Part shown: one piece after another, positions 24,942 through 34,711 of the stretch
How the letters are laid out: every line of letters starts with the position of its first letter
How positions within the stretch are numbered: position 1 is the first letter of the stretch
From: Planctomycetota bacterium
GTDB lineage: Bacteria > Planctomycetota > UBA1135 > GCA-002686595
Reading direction: 5' to 3'
DNA length: 64,000 nt
Assembly (NCBI GenBank): GCA_016709875.1
Contig: JADJLZ010000002.1
Span: 620,001 to 684,000 of the forward strand
Notes under the pieces: generated by a model
Seen by the model: only the letters and a program-made list of their open reading frames with translations
What the model was told of the DNA's origin: nothing
Database searches by the model: none
Position numbers and translations under genes: made by a program

Positions 24942-26051
24942 ATGAAAGTGATCTGTGACAGACAGAAGCTCCACGACGGCCTGGCTGTCGTGAACAACGT
25001 CATCCCGACCAAGTCCACCAAGCCCGTCCTCGAGAACCTCTGCCTCGTCGCCACCGACAGCGCACTCGAACTCCTCGGCACGGACCTGGAGAGCTCGGTG
25101 CGCTACCGCATCGACGGCGTGCAGGTCGACGAGCCCGGCCCCGCGGTCGTACCCGCGCGCGTCACGCTCGACTTCGTGCGCGACCTCTCGGGCGAGACCG
25201 TCACGCTCTCCACGCACGACAACAAGTGCGTGATCTCCTCCGGCGCCGACGCCTGCGACCTGGTCACGACCGAGGCCGACGAGTTCCCGGTCATCACGCG
25301 CTTCGGCAGCGAGCGCACCTTCTCGATCCAGGGAGGGTCTTTCACCCGCCTCGTCAATCGCGTGGCCTTCGCCGCCGCACGCGAGGCCGGGCGCTACGCC
25401 ATGCACGGTGTCCTGGCCGAGATCGAGAACGGCAGCCTCAAGCTCGTCGCCACCGACGGACGGCGGCTGGCGCTGTGCACCGCGCCGGTCGAGGAGGGCA
25501 GCGCGATCCGCGCCGCCGGCAAGGCCGCGATCGTGCCGGCCAAGGGCATGCAGCTGTTCTGCCGCGTGATCTCCGACCCGCTCGAACAGGTCGAGTTCCA
25601 CGTCAGCGAGAACCAGATCGGCCTGCGCACGAAGTCGGCCGAGATCTTCACGCGACTGATCGACGGCGAGTTCCCGCGCTACGCGGCCGTGATCCCACGC
25701 GAGTCCAACCACACCATGGAGGCCGACGCGGCCCTGCTCGCGCGCAAGCTGCGCCTGGTGGCCAACGTGACCGGCACCGAGGCACGCGCCGTGCGCTTCA
25801 AGCTCGCACCGGGCGAACTCGACCTGTTCGGCCAGTCGGCTGGACGCGGCGAGGCGCGCGCGCGCATGGATGTCGACTTCAAGGCGGGCGAGGCGGAGAT
25901 CGCCTTCAACCCCGACTACGTGCTCGACGGGCTCAAGAACTGCGAAGAGGGCCTCGTGCGCCTGACCTTCAACGAACGCTCGAGCCCGGGCAAGTTCACG
26001 CTGGCCGAGAACTACGTCTACATCGTGATGCCGATCACGATCGAAGGCTGA
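24942..26051 (+). CDS. dnaN: DNA polymerase III beta sliding clamp
   Basis: 369 aa, normal clamp length, three tandem clamp folds. N-terminus M-K-V-I-C-D-R-Q-K-L-H-D-G-L, then T-K-S-T-K-P-V-L-E-N-L, E-L-L-G-T-D-L-E, the mid-protein V-A-T-D-G-R-R-L-A-L and D-G-E-F-P-R-Y, and the C-terminal Y-V-Y-I-V-M-P-I that lines the peptide-binding groove. Two clamps would close as a ring on DNA and hold the polymerase. A DciA-type gene follows after 10 bp, so dnaN-dciA-gyrB form one run. Confidence 0.95.
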   Translation: MKVICDRQKLHDGLAVVNNVIPTKSTKPVLENLCLVATDSALELLGTDLESSVRYRIDGVQVDEPGPAVVPARVTLDFVRDLSGETVTLSTHDNKCVISSGADACDLVTTEADEFPVITRFGSERTFSIQGGSFTRLVNRVAFAAAREAGRYAMHGVLAEIENGSLKLVATDGRRLALCTAPVEEGSAIRAAGKAAIVPAKGMQLFCRVISDPLEQVEFHVSENQIGLRTKSAEIFTRLIDGEFPRYAAVIPRESNHTMEADAALLARKLRLVANVTGTEARAVRFKLAPGELDLFGQSAGRGEARARMDVDFKAGEAEIAFNPDYVLDGLKNCEEGLVRLTFNERSSPGKFTLAENYVYIVMPITIEG

Positions 26052-26061
26052 CGGAAGACGC

Positions 26062-26382
26062 ATGCGCTACGCGCAGGCAAAGGGCCCCCGGGAGGCCGTC
26101 CCCATCGCGCGTGCGATGGAGCGTTTCCTCGGCGCGAGCGGCCTGTCCGAGCGCGTCGCGCAGTGGCCGATCTTCCGCGCCTGGAGCGAGGCGATCGGCA
26201 GCGCGCTGGGAAATCATGCACGCGCGGTGCGCTTTGCGATGGGCAACCTGTACGTCGAGGTCGACTCCGCCGCGCACCTGCACGAACTCTCGAACTTCAC
26301 CGGCGAGCAGTACCGCTCACTCGCCAACGCACGCCTGGGATCGGAGCAGATCCGGCGCGTGCACTTCCAACTCAAGCGCTGA
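26062..26382 (+). CDS. DUF721 / DciA-like protein
   Basis: 106 aa, DUF721 family. Members called DciA help load the replicative helicase DnaB in bacteria without DnaC or DnaI. The typical pattern is visible: a W-x3-R-A-W-S-E-A-I-G-S-A-L-x-N-H-A-R block near residues 34-53 and the hydrophobic strand G-N-L-Y-V-E-V-D-S-A-A-H-L-H-E-L. It lies between dnaN (10 bp) and gyrB (3 bp), a usual DciA position. Helicase loading is inferred from family and place. Confidence 0.8.
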   Translation: MRYAQAKGPREAVPIARAMERFLGASGLSERVAQWPIFRAWSEAIGSALGNHARAVRFAMGNLYVEVDSAAHLHELSNFTGEQYRSLANARLGSEQIRRVHFQLKR

Positions 26383-26385
26383 TCC

Positions 26386-28827
<2,442 letters not shown>

Positions 28828-28910
28828 GCGCGCGCGCGGGGCCGGAAGACTTTTCCCGCGCCGCACAGGCCGGTGCTTGCAAGGAGGTGGCGGTGGATCC
28901 GCGCCGAAGG

Positions 28911-28924
28911 ATGGGACATCCCAT
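28911..28924. repeat. short inverted repeat upstream of the MshEN gene
   Basis: ATGGGA and TCCCAT separated by two bases, in the 195-bp gap 28828-29022 after gyrB. About 24 bp downstream, GATAAC (28948-28953) could be a -10, with TTCCAG 18 bp before it. An operator for the MshEN gene is possible; evidence is weak. Confidence 0.3.
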
Positions 28925-29022
28925 TCCAGATCGGGGGCGCGACGATCGATAACACGAGGCGTCGACCGATCCGCACCCCTTGATGCACAGCGCGGCCCCA
29001 CGCCGCACCCATCCACCTCCCC

Positions 29023-29787
29023 GTGAAGACCAGCCAGCGCCTCGACAACAATCGCCTCTCGGAAGTTCTCGCCGAACGGGCCCTGGTCGAACCGCAGGCC
29101 CTGCGCGAAGCCGCGAACTTCGCGGTGCACGGGAAGATCCCGATGTCCGAGGCGCTCGTGACGGCGAACCTCGTGCAGGACTGGCAGCTCGCCGGGATCG
29201 TCAGCGAGATCTACAACCTGCCCTTCCTGCCGGTCGAGATGCTCGATCCTGATCCGCGCGCGCGCGAAGGCATCGACGAGCAGTTCCTGCTCGAAAACTG
29301 CCTCGTCCCGGTCGGGCGCTACGGCCAGGTGCTCACGGTCTGCATGCCGGCGATGGTTCCGGCCGACGTGCTCGGACTGCTCGCGGCGACGACCGACCTT
29401 GTGATCTTGCCGCTGGTCGGCTCGGTGCGCTCGAACCGCCAGTGGCTCGAGAAGAACCTGAGCTCGCAGGCGCTGGCCCCCGCGAACCCGCTCGGAGCGG
29501 ATCCGCTGGGCGCCGAAGAGGAAAGCGCCCCCGGCGGCGGGAGAGGCGCTCCCGGCGAGTGGGGCTCGCTCTTCGACCAGGCGGATGCCGCCGTGCTGCT
29601 CGACCTCGCCGTGCCGGCGCCCGAGAACAGCGACGACGACGGCGGAGCTTTCGGCGAGATGCTCGGTCAGACGCTCGGGGACGGTCTGCTCAGCGACGGG
29701 ATGCTCGACGACCCTCTGTCCGAAGCGCTGCCCAAGCCGCTGAAGCCGATCTCGCCCGAACCGAAGAAGCGCTCGTCGAAGGAATAG
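29023..29787 (+). CDS. stand-alone MshEN (GspE N-terminal) domain protein
   Basis: 254 aa. Residues 8-125 match the N-terminal domain of type II secretion/type IV pilus ATPases (T2SSE_N/MshEN): L-S-E-V-L-A-E-R-A-L-V, then a second L-x-x-A-L-x-x-x-x-L-V repeat, N-L-P-F-L-P-V-E, and L-V-P-V-G-R-Y-G-Q-V-L-T-V-C-M. Some MshEN domains bind cyclic di-GMP through paired RLGxx(L/I)(V/I)xxG-type motifs; here the copies are only partial. The ATPase is absent; the rest is an acidic Gly/Pro-rich tail with a Lys-rich end. GTG start. It may be an adaptor or c-di-GMP reader; this is inference. Confidence 0.72.
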   Translation: MKTSQRLDNNRLSEVLAERALVEPQALREAANFAVHGKIPMSEALVTANLVQDWQLAGIVSEIYNLPFLPVEMLDPDPRAREGIDEQFLLENCLVPVGRYGQVLTVCMPAMVPADVLGLLAATTDLVILPLVGSVRSNRQWLEKNLSSQALAPANPLGADPLGAEEESAPGGGRGAPGEWGSLFDQADAAVLLDLAVPAPENSDDDGGAFGEMLGQTLGDGLLSDGMLDDPLSEALPKPLKPISPEPKKRSSKE

Positions 29788-29808
29788 AACCGAGCCGCGC
29801 CACGCTGG

Positions 29809-30744
29809 TCAGTCGGTCGCGAGCCGCGCACCCGGCTCCAGGCGCGCTCCGCGCAGCCAGGAGGCCCCGTCCATCTCGCCCTTGCCCGCGGGCTTGACGC
29901 GCACGAGTTCGAGCGCGCCAGCGCCACAGGCGACGCGCGGCCCCTCCTTCGAGGCGAGCAGCGTCCCGGGAGCCGCGCCGGGATCCGTCTGGACCACGCG
30001 TGCGGTGAGCAGCGCGAGATCGCCTCCGCGGCTGTCGGAGCAGCGCGCGAGCGGCCAGGGATTCGAGGCGCGCACCAGGCGCTCGAGCTCGCGCGCGTCG
30101 CGTGCCCAGTCGATCCGGCCCTGCTGCTTGGTGATCTTGCGCGCGTAGGTGGCCTCCGACTCGTCCTGCGGCGTGAAGCGCGGCTTCCCGCCCGCGAGCG
30201 CCTCGATCGCGCGCAGCGCGGCCTCGCCGCCGAGGACGGCCAGGCGCGCGAGCAGTTCCCCTGAGGTCTCCTGCGCTCCAATCGGCGTGCGCTCCTCGAC
30301 CAGCACGTCGCCCGCGTCCAGGCGCAGCACCATGCGCTGCACGCTGACGCCCGTCTCCGCGTCGCCGGCGAGGATCGCGGCCTGGATCGGCGAGGCGCCG
30401 CGGTGGCGCGGCAGCAGCGAGGCGTGCACGTTGAGCGCACCCTGCGGACAGGCGGAGAGGATCTCCTGGCGCACGATCTCGCCGTAGCTCGCGACGATCA
30501 TCACGTCGCCGCCGAGCGCGGTGAGCTCCTTGGCGAAGGCGGGATCGCGCGTGCTCTGCGGCTGCAGCACGGGCAGCCCACGCGCACGAGCCAAATCGAC
30601 CAGCGGCGAGGGCAGAACCTTCATCCCGCGGCCGCTGGGCCGGTCAGGCTGCGTCACCAGCGCGAGGACCTCGTGAGGGCTGTCGAGCAGCCGGGCGAGG
30701 ACCGGGACCGCGAAGGGCGGCGAACCAAAGAAGACGACGCGCAT
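29809..30744 (-). CDS. fmt: methionyl-tRNA formyltransferase
   Basis: 311 aa; formylates Met-tRNA(fMet) using 10-formyl-THF. M-R-V-V-F-F-G-S-P-P-F-A-V starts the formyltransferase fold. V-A-S-Y-G-E-I and N-V-H-A-S-L-L-P-R-H-R-G-A-S-P-I give the catalytic Asn-His region (N-x-H-x-S-L-L-P), and a later D-A-G-D follows. A C-terminal tRNA-binding domain follows from about 205. ATG at 30744 fits the usual M-R-[IV]-V-F start; an in-frame start three codons earlier is less typical. It lies 86 bp downstream of trxA on the same strand. No def gene is adjacent. Confidence 0.92.
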   Translation of the reverse strand: MRVVFFGSPPFAVPVLARLLDSPHEVLALVTQPDRPSGRGMKVLPSPLVDLARARGLPVLQPQSTRDPAFAKELTALGGDVMIVASYGEIVRQEILSACPQGALNVHASLLPRHRGASPIQAAILAGDAETGVSVQRMVLRLDAGDVLVEERTPIGAQETSGELLARLAVLGGEAALRAIEALAGGKPRFTPQDESEATYARKITKQQGRIDWARDARELERLVRASNPWPLARCSDSRGGDLALLTARVVQTDPGAAPGTLLASKEGPRVACGAGALELVRVKPAGKGEMDGASWLRGARLEPGARLATD

Positions 30745-30830
30745 GCAGGACACTTTCTACGCAGCGGCCGGCACGCGAGGCGCCGGCCGTGGTTCGAGGG
30801 CGCGCGCGGCAGGGCGCGGGCGCCGTGCGA

Positions 30831-31154
30831 TCACAGGTGCGGGCTGACCGCGCCCTTGAGCTTGTCGTACGACATCGAACCGACGATCTGCTTGGCGACC
30901 TCGCCGTTCTTGATCACGAGGAAGGTCGGGATGGCGGTGATGCCGTAGCGCGAGGGGACCTCGGTGTTGTCCTGCGTGTTGAGCTTCACGACCTTGAGCT
31001 TGCCCTTGTACTCCTCGGCGAGCTTGTCGACGTAGGGCGACATCGCGCGGCAGGGGCCGCACCATTCGGCCCAGAAGTCGACCAGCACAGGCACCTGGCT
31101 CTGCAGGACCGCGGTCTCCCAGGTGTTGTCCGTGACGTCGAGGGCATTGCTCAT
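30831..31154 (-). CDS. trxA: thioredoxin
   Basis: 107 aa, standard length. Redox site W31-C-G-P-C35 after F-W-A-E, the cis-Pro in I-T-A-I-P-T-F-L, and a buried Asp in V-D-F. Reduces protein disulfides in the cytosol. A good Shine-Dalgarno (GGAAGG) lies about 9-15 nt before the ATG. A hairpin between scpA and this gene suggests it has its own transcription start. Confidence 0.95.
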   Translation of the reverse strand: MSNALDVTDNTWETAVLQSQVPVLVDFWAEWCGPCRAMSPYVDKLAEEYKGKLKVVKLNTQDNTEVPSRYGITAIPTFLVIKNGEVAKQIVGSMSYDKLKGAVSPHL

Positions 31155-31208
31155 GACTTGGCTGGTCCTTCCGGGGGTTCGATTCGGTGAACGGGCAATA
31201 TGGAACGA

Positions 31209-31232
31209 GGGGGGCGTTCCGTCCAGCCCCCC
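31209..31232 (-). terminator. hairpin between scpA and trxA
   Basis: A perfect 7-bp stem, GGGGGGC with GCCCCCC, 10-nt loop, just after the scpA stop on the minus strand. Only a weak T-tract (TCGTT) follows, so it is either a leaky terminator or a processing element. Confidence 0.42.
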
Positions 31233-31240
31233 GGAGGAAC

Positions 31241-32110
31241 TCAGCCCTCGACGGGTTCGGCGGGGGCCTCGAGCGAGGGCGCGGGCTCCGCAGCCGCTAC
31301 GGACATCTCCGGATCGGGGACGGGAGCCTCGTCGTCGAAGACCGAGCTCTCGATCAGGCTCTCGATGTCGCTCTCGTGCTCTTGCTTGAGCTCGATCTCG
31401 ATCTCGCCGTTGCGATCGGGCTGCACGACGCCGACCAAGCCGAGCTTCACGAGTTCGAGCAGCGCGCAAAAGGAGCCGATCAGCGAATCGCGCGAGGGCG
31501 CTTCGTCGAGGCCGAGCACGATTTGGCGCAGCGAGAGTCGGCCGGCCTCGCGCATGCGCGCGGCGAGCGTCTGGACGTAGTGCCGCAGCGGCCGCGTGTC
31601 GCCCTGCACGCGGTGCGGGCGGTTGCCGAGCGTCTCGCGCATCAGGCGCGAGAAGGCGGCCAGGAGGTCCCACGAGGTCAGCTCGCCCAGTTCCAGGACT
31701 GGTTCCTCGGTCGGCGCCTCCGCGCCCGCGTCGCCGCGCTCGTAGGACTGCTCGCGCAGCGCGTAGCGCTCGCCGAGGTGGTCCGAGGCCTCCTTGAAGC
31801 GCCGGTATTCGATCAGGCGCTGGATCAGCTCGTCGCGCGGGTCGAGCTCCTTCTGCAGGTCGATCTCCTCGCGCGGCAGGAGCGAGCGCGACTTGATCGA
31901 CATCAGCGTCGCCGCCATCACCAGGAAGTCGCCAGCGAGCTCGATGTCGAGCTCCTTCATCGCCTTCAGGTACTCGAGGTAGCCCTGCACGACGCTGTGG
32001 ATCTCGATCTCGTGGATCTCGACCTCCTGCTCGCGCACGAGGTGCAGGAGCAGGTCCAGCGGGCCCTGGAAGACGCGCTCGAGGCGGACTGTGAAGGGGT
32101 TGTGGGTCAC
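31241..32110 (-). CDS. scpA: segregation and condensation protein ScpA
   Basis: 289-aa kleisin of the bacterial SMC complex. N-terminal F-Q-G-P-L-D-L-L-L-H-L-V-R-E is the diagnostic block, followed by Y-L-x-Y-L and F-L-V-M-A-A-T-L-M-x-I-K-S-R-S-L-L-P near 65-80. A middle acidic linker precedes a winged-helix C-terminus that binds the SMC head (L-L-E-L-V-K-L-G). The last 40 residues are an acidic Pro/Ala tail. GTG start overlapping the M50 protease stop (GTGA). scpB is not in the window. Confidence 0.92.
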   Translation of the reverse strand: MTHNPFTVRLERVFQGPLDLLLHLVREQEVEIHEIEIHSVVQGYLEYLKAMKELDIELAGDFLVMAATLMSIKSRSLLPREEIDLQKELDPRDELIQRLIEYRRFKEASDHLGERYALREQSYERGDAGAEAPTEEPVLELGELTSWDLLAAFSRLMRETLGNRPHRVQGDTRPLRHYVQTLAARMREAGRLSLRQIVLGLDEAPSRDSLIGSFCALLELVKLGLVGVVQPDRNGEIEIELKQEHESDIESLIESSVFDDEAPVPDPEMSVAAAEPAPSLEAPAEPVEG

Positions 32111-32886
32111 CAGCGTCCTCCGAGCGTCACGCAGGAGTCGACGAGCGTCAAGAGCTGCGACACGGTCACCATCAGGAAGCGGTTGAAAGGCGGGACGCGG
32201 TAGATCAGCACGAACACCAGCACCATCCCGTACATGCCGACCGCGTTGTAGGGCTCGCGCATCCCGGGCGGGAGCAGGTAGGCCATCACGCGCGAGCCGT
32301 CGAGCGGCGGGATCGGGATCAGGTTGAACACGGCCAGGAGCAGGTTCGAGGCCGCTGTCGTCACCAGCACCAGAGGCAGCAGGTCCTGATGCCGTGCGCC
32401 GGCGTACTCGGCGGCGCCGTTGTACCAGCCGGTGCGCACGAAGAAGTGCCAGGCGGCGACGAACAGCACGGCCAACAGGAAATTCGACGCGGGACCGGCG
32501 AGCGCGACCAGGCTCATGTCGCGCCAGGGGTGCCGCAGACGGTGGAACACCACCGGCACCGGCTTGGCTCCACCGAAGACGAACCGGCCCTCGGTCGCCA
32601 CGTACAGGCCCAGCGGCAACAAGATCGTCATGAACAGGTCGATGTGCGGGATCGGGTTGAGCGTGATCCGGCCGAGGTCCCGGGCGGTCGAGTCGCCGCA
32701 CTTCAGCGCCACCCAGGCGTGGGCGGCCTCGTGGATGCCGAGCGAGATCACGAGCAGCACGAGCACGAGCACCATGCCCAGGGTTCCCAGGCCGCTCGAC
32801 TGGAACGGGAGGAAGACCGGGAGCGCGGGCGCGAGCGCCTCGATGCCCGGAGGCGTCGGGAATCGCAGTCGGCGGAGGAAGGGCAT
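32107..32886 (-). CDS. site-2-type membrane metalloprotease, family M50
   Basis: 259 aa, polytopic. H52-E-A-A-H56 in the first core helix (I-S-L-G-I-H-E-A-A-H-A-W) is the zinc motif. N-L-I-P-I-P-P-L-D-G-S supplies the third ligand Asp. A-G-P-A-S-N-F-L-L-A is the usual helix between. No PDZ domain, so it belongs to the short Rip/YwhC-like group. Intramembrane proteolysis of a regulator is the family role; the substrate is unknown. Coupled to scpA by a 4-nt overlap, a pairing also common in other bacteria. Confidence 0.9.
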   Translation of the reverse strand: MPFLRRLRFPTPPGIEALAPALPVFLPFQSSGLGTLGMVLVLVLLVISLGIHEAAHAWVALKCGDSTARDLGRITLNPIPHIDLFMTILLPLGLYVATEGRFVFGGAKPVPVVFHRLRHPWRDMSLVALAGPASNFLLAVLFVAAWHFFVRTGWYNGAAEYAGARHQDLLPLVLVTTAASNLLLAVFNLIPIPPLDGSRVMAYLLPPGMREPYNAVGMYGMVLVFVLIYRVPPFNRFLMVTVSQLLTLVDSCVTLGGRW

Positions 32887-32928
32887 GCGCAGGAGGGCGA
32901 CGCTCGTCTCGAGCGCGCGGAAGCGGCC

Positions 32929-32934
32929 ATCCTA
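32929..32934 (-). promoter_or_regulatory. possible -10 element of the M50-scpA operon
   Basis: Minus-strand TAGGAT, followed by G, 42 nt before the ATG at 32886, in the divergent gap 32887-33105. Confidence 0.35.
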
Positions 32935-32980
32935 GCGGAGAGACCCGCCGCTTTCGCCCTCGCTCGCGCGCCGAGCGCCA

Positions 32981-33010
32981 TTGATCGCGCGCTCGCGCAA
33001 GGCATAGAAT
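32981..33010 (+). promoter_or_regulatory. sigma-70 promoter of the kdsD-kdsC-lpt operon
   Basis: TTGATC (32981-32986, 4 of 6), 18-bp spacer, TAGAAT (33005-33010, 4 of 6). It lies 95 bp before the kdsD ATG and is the better of the two promoters in this divergent gap. It would drive KDO synthesis and the LPS bridge together. Confidence 0.5.
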
Positions 33011-33105
33011 CCGCCCCCCGAGGGCGCGCGCGGCAAGAGCATCCGCTCCCGCGCATCTTCGGGTCCTCCCCGAGCCCCGGGCGCGCGGGCGCCCAATCTG
33101 GACCG

Positions 33106-34116
33106 ATGAAAGTGGAGCGCGCCAGCGTGGCCGGCAGCCTGGACCGATCGAAGGAACGTCTGGCCAGGGCAGCCGAGGTGCTGCGCCTGGAGGCGCGCAC
33201 GATCGCGCACCTCGAGGAGCGCCTGGGTCCGGAGTTCCTGCGCGCAGTCGAACTGGTCCTGGCCTGCGAAGGCCACGTGGTCCTGACCGGCGTCGGGAAG
33301 GCCGGCCTGGTGGGCCAGAAAATCTCGGCCACGCTCGCCTCGACCGGCACACCGTCGATCTTCCTGCACCCGACCGAGGCCGCGCACGGCGACCTGGGGC
33401 GGATCCGCAAGCGCGACCTCGTGTTCGCGATCTCGAACTCGGGCGAAACGGTCGAGACCAACAGCCTGATCGGCCCCGCGCGGCGCATCGGGGTCAAGAT
33501 CCTGGCGTTGACCGGTGTCGCGAACTCGACGCTGGCGCGCATCTCCGACTGCGTGCTCGACATCGGCGAGATCGAGGAGGCCTGCCCGCTCAAGCTGGCG
33601 CCGACCGCGAGCACCTCGGCCATGCTCGCCATGGGTGACGCGCTCGCGATGGTGGTCTCGCAGGAGCGCAACTTCGGACGCGAGGAGTACGCGCTCTACC
33701 ACCCAGGCGGGATGCTCGGACGCAAGCTGATGCGCGTCTTCGAGGTGATGCGCTCGGGCGCCGAACTGCCGCTGCTCGATTCCCGCGCGAACCTCGCCGA
33801 CGCGATCATGGCCATGAACCGCACACCGGGCCGGCCGGGGGCCGTGTTGCTCGTCGACGCGCAGCAGCGCCTGGCCGGGATCTTCACGCACGGCGACCTC
33901 GCGCGGCTGATGGAGACCGAGGCGGCGCTCGACAAGCGTGCGCCGATCGACAGCCTGATGGGCAAGCATCCCAAGTCGATCGGCCCCGACGAACTCGTCG
34001 AAGAAGCGACGCGCCGCATGAAGGAACATCGCGTGGACCAGATCGCCGTGATCGACGCGGAGAGGCGGCCCATCGGGCTGCTCGACGTGCAGGACCTGCT
34101 CGACGTGCGCGTCTAG
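33106..34116 (+). CDS. kdsD: D-arabinose 5-phosphate isomerase (KdsD/KpsF/GutQ)
   Basis: 336 aa; converts ribulose 5-P to arabinose 5-P, the first step toward KDO of lipopolysaccharide. SIS domain at about 40-180: G-V-G-K-A-G-L-V-G-Q-K-I, H-P-T-E-A-A-H-G-D-L-G and I-S-N-S-G-E-T-x-E carry the sugar-phosphate site. Two CBS motifs fill 210-336 (D-A-I-M-A-M-N, F-T-H-G-D-L-A-R). Length matches KdsD (328 aa). First gene of an operon with kdsC (8-bp gap) and the giant Lpt gene, matching the kdsD-kdsC-lptC order of proteobacteria. Confidence 0.92.
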   Translation: MKVERASVAGSLDRSKERLARAAEVLRLEARTIAHLEERLGPEFLRAVELVLACEGHVVLTGVGKAGLVGQKISATLASTGTPSIFLHPTEAAHGDLGRIRKRDLVFAISNSGETVETNSLIGPARRIGVKILALTGVANSTLARISDCVLDIGEIEEACPLKLAPTASTSAMLAMGDALAMVVSQERNFGREEYALYHPGGMLGRKLMRVFEVMRSGAELPLLDSRANLADAIMAMNRTPGRPGAVLLVDAQQRLAGIFTHGDLARLMETEAALDKRAPIDSLMGKHPKSIGPDELVEEATRRMKEHRVDQIAVIDAERRPIGLLDVQDLLDVRV

Positions 34117-34123
34117 GGCCGAG

Positions 34124-34711
34124 GTGGCAGCGCGCAGGAAAAAAGCGGTCCGCGCAGCGCCGAGCGCGCCGAAACGCGCGGGGACGAGCCTGCGTACGAA
34201 GCTCGCGCGTGTGCGTCTGGTCTGCCTCGACGTCGACGGTGTGCTGACCGACGGGCGCATCGTCTACGGTCCGAAGGGGCGCGCGCAGGAATTGCAGAGC
34301 TACCACGTGCAGGACGGCATCGCGATCGAGTGGCTGCATCAGCACGGGATCGCCGTGACGTGGATCACCGGACGCGGCACGCGCGCGACGGAGCTGCGCG
34401 CCAAGGAACTGGGCGTGAGCGCACTCTTCACGAACGTCAAGCACAAGCGCGAATGCCTCGAGCTCGTTCAGCGGCGCCTTTCGATCAGCGCGGACGAGAC
34501 CGCCGTGATGGGTGACGACCTGCCCGACCTCGCGCTGCTCGGCGTCTGCGCCGTCTTCGCTGCACCGCGCAATGCGGTCGCCGATGTGCGCCAGCGCGCG
34601 ACCTTCGTCACGCGAGCCTCCGGCGGCGCCGGCGCCGTGCGCGAGCTCGTGCAGGCGATCCTCGAGGCGCGCGGCGCCTGGAGCGCGCTCGTCGCGCGCA
34701 GTCTCCGATGA
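34124..34711 (+). CDS. kdsC: KDO 8-phosphate phosphatase KdsC (HAD)
   Basis: 195 aa; removes phosphate from KDO-8-P. HAD motif I is C-L-D-V-D-G-V-L-T-D-G; motif II is W-I-T-G-R-G; the motif III lysine is in V-K-H-K; motif IV is M-G-D-D-L-P-D-L, a variant of the usual GDDxxDL. No cap domain, as for KdsC. N-terminal 25 residues are a basic extension. GTG start. The stop overlaps the ATG of the Lpt gene by 4 nt (ATGA). Confidence 0.9.
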   Translation: MAARRKKAVRAAPSAPKRAGTSLRTKLARVRLVCLDVDGVLTDGRIVYGPKGRAQELQSYHVQDGIAIEWLHQHGIAVTWITGRGTRATELRAKELGVSALFTNVKHKRECLELVQRRLSISADETAVMGDDLPDLALLGVCAVFAAPRNAVADVRQRATFVTRASGGAGAVRELVQAILEARGAWSALVARSLR

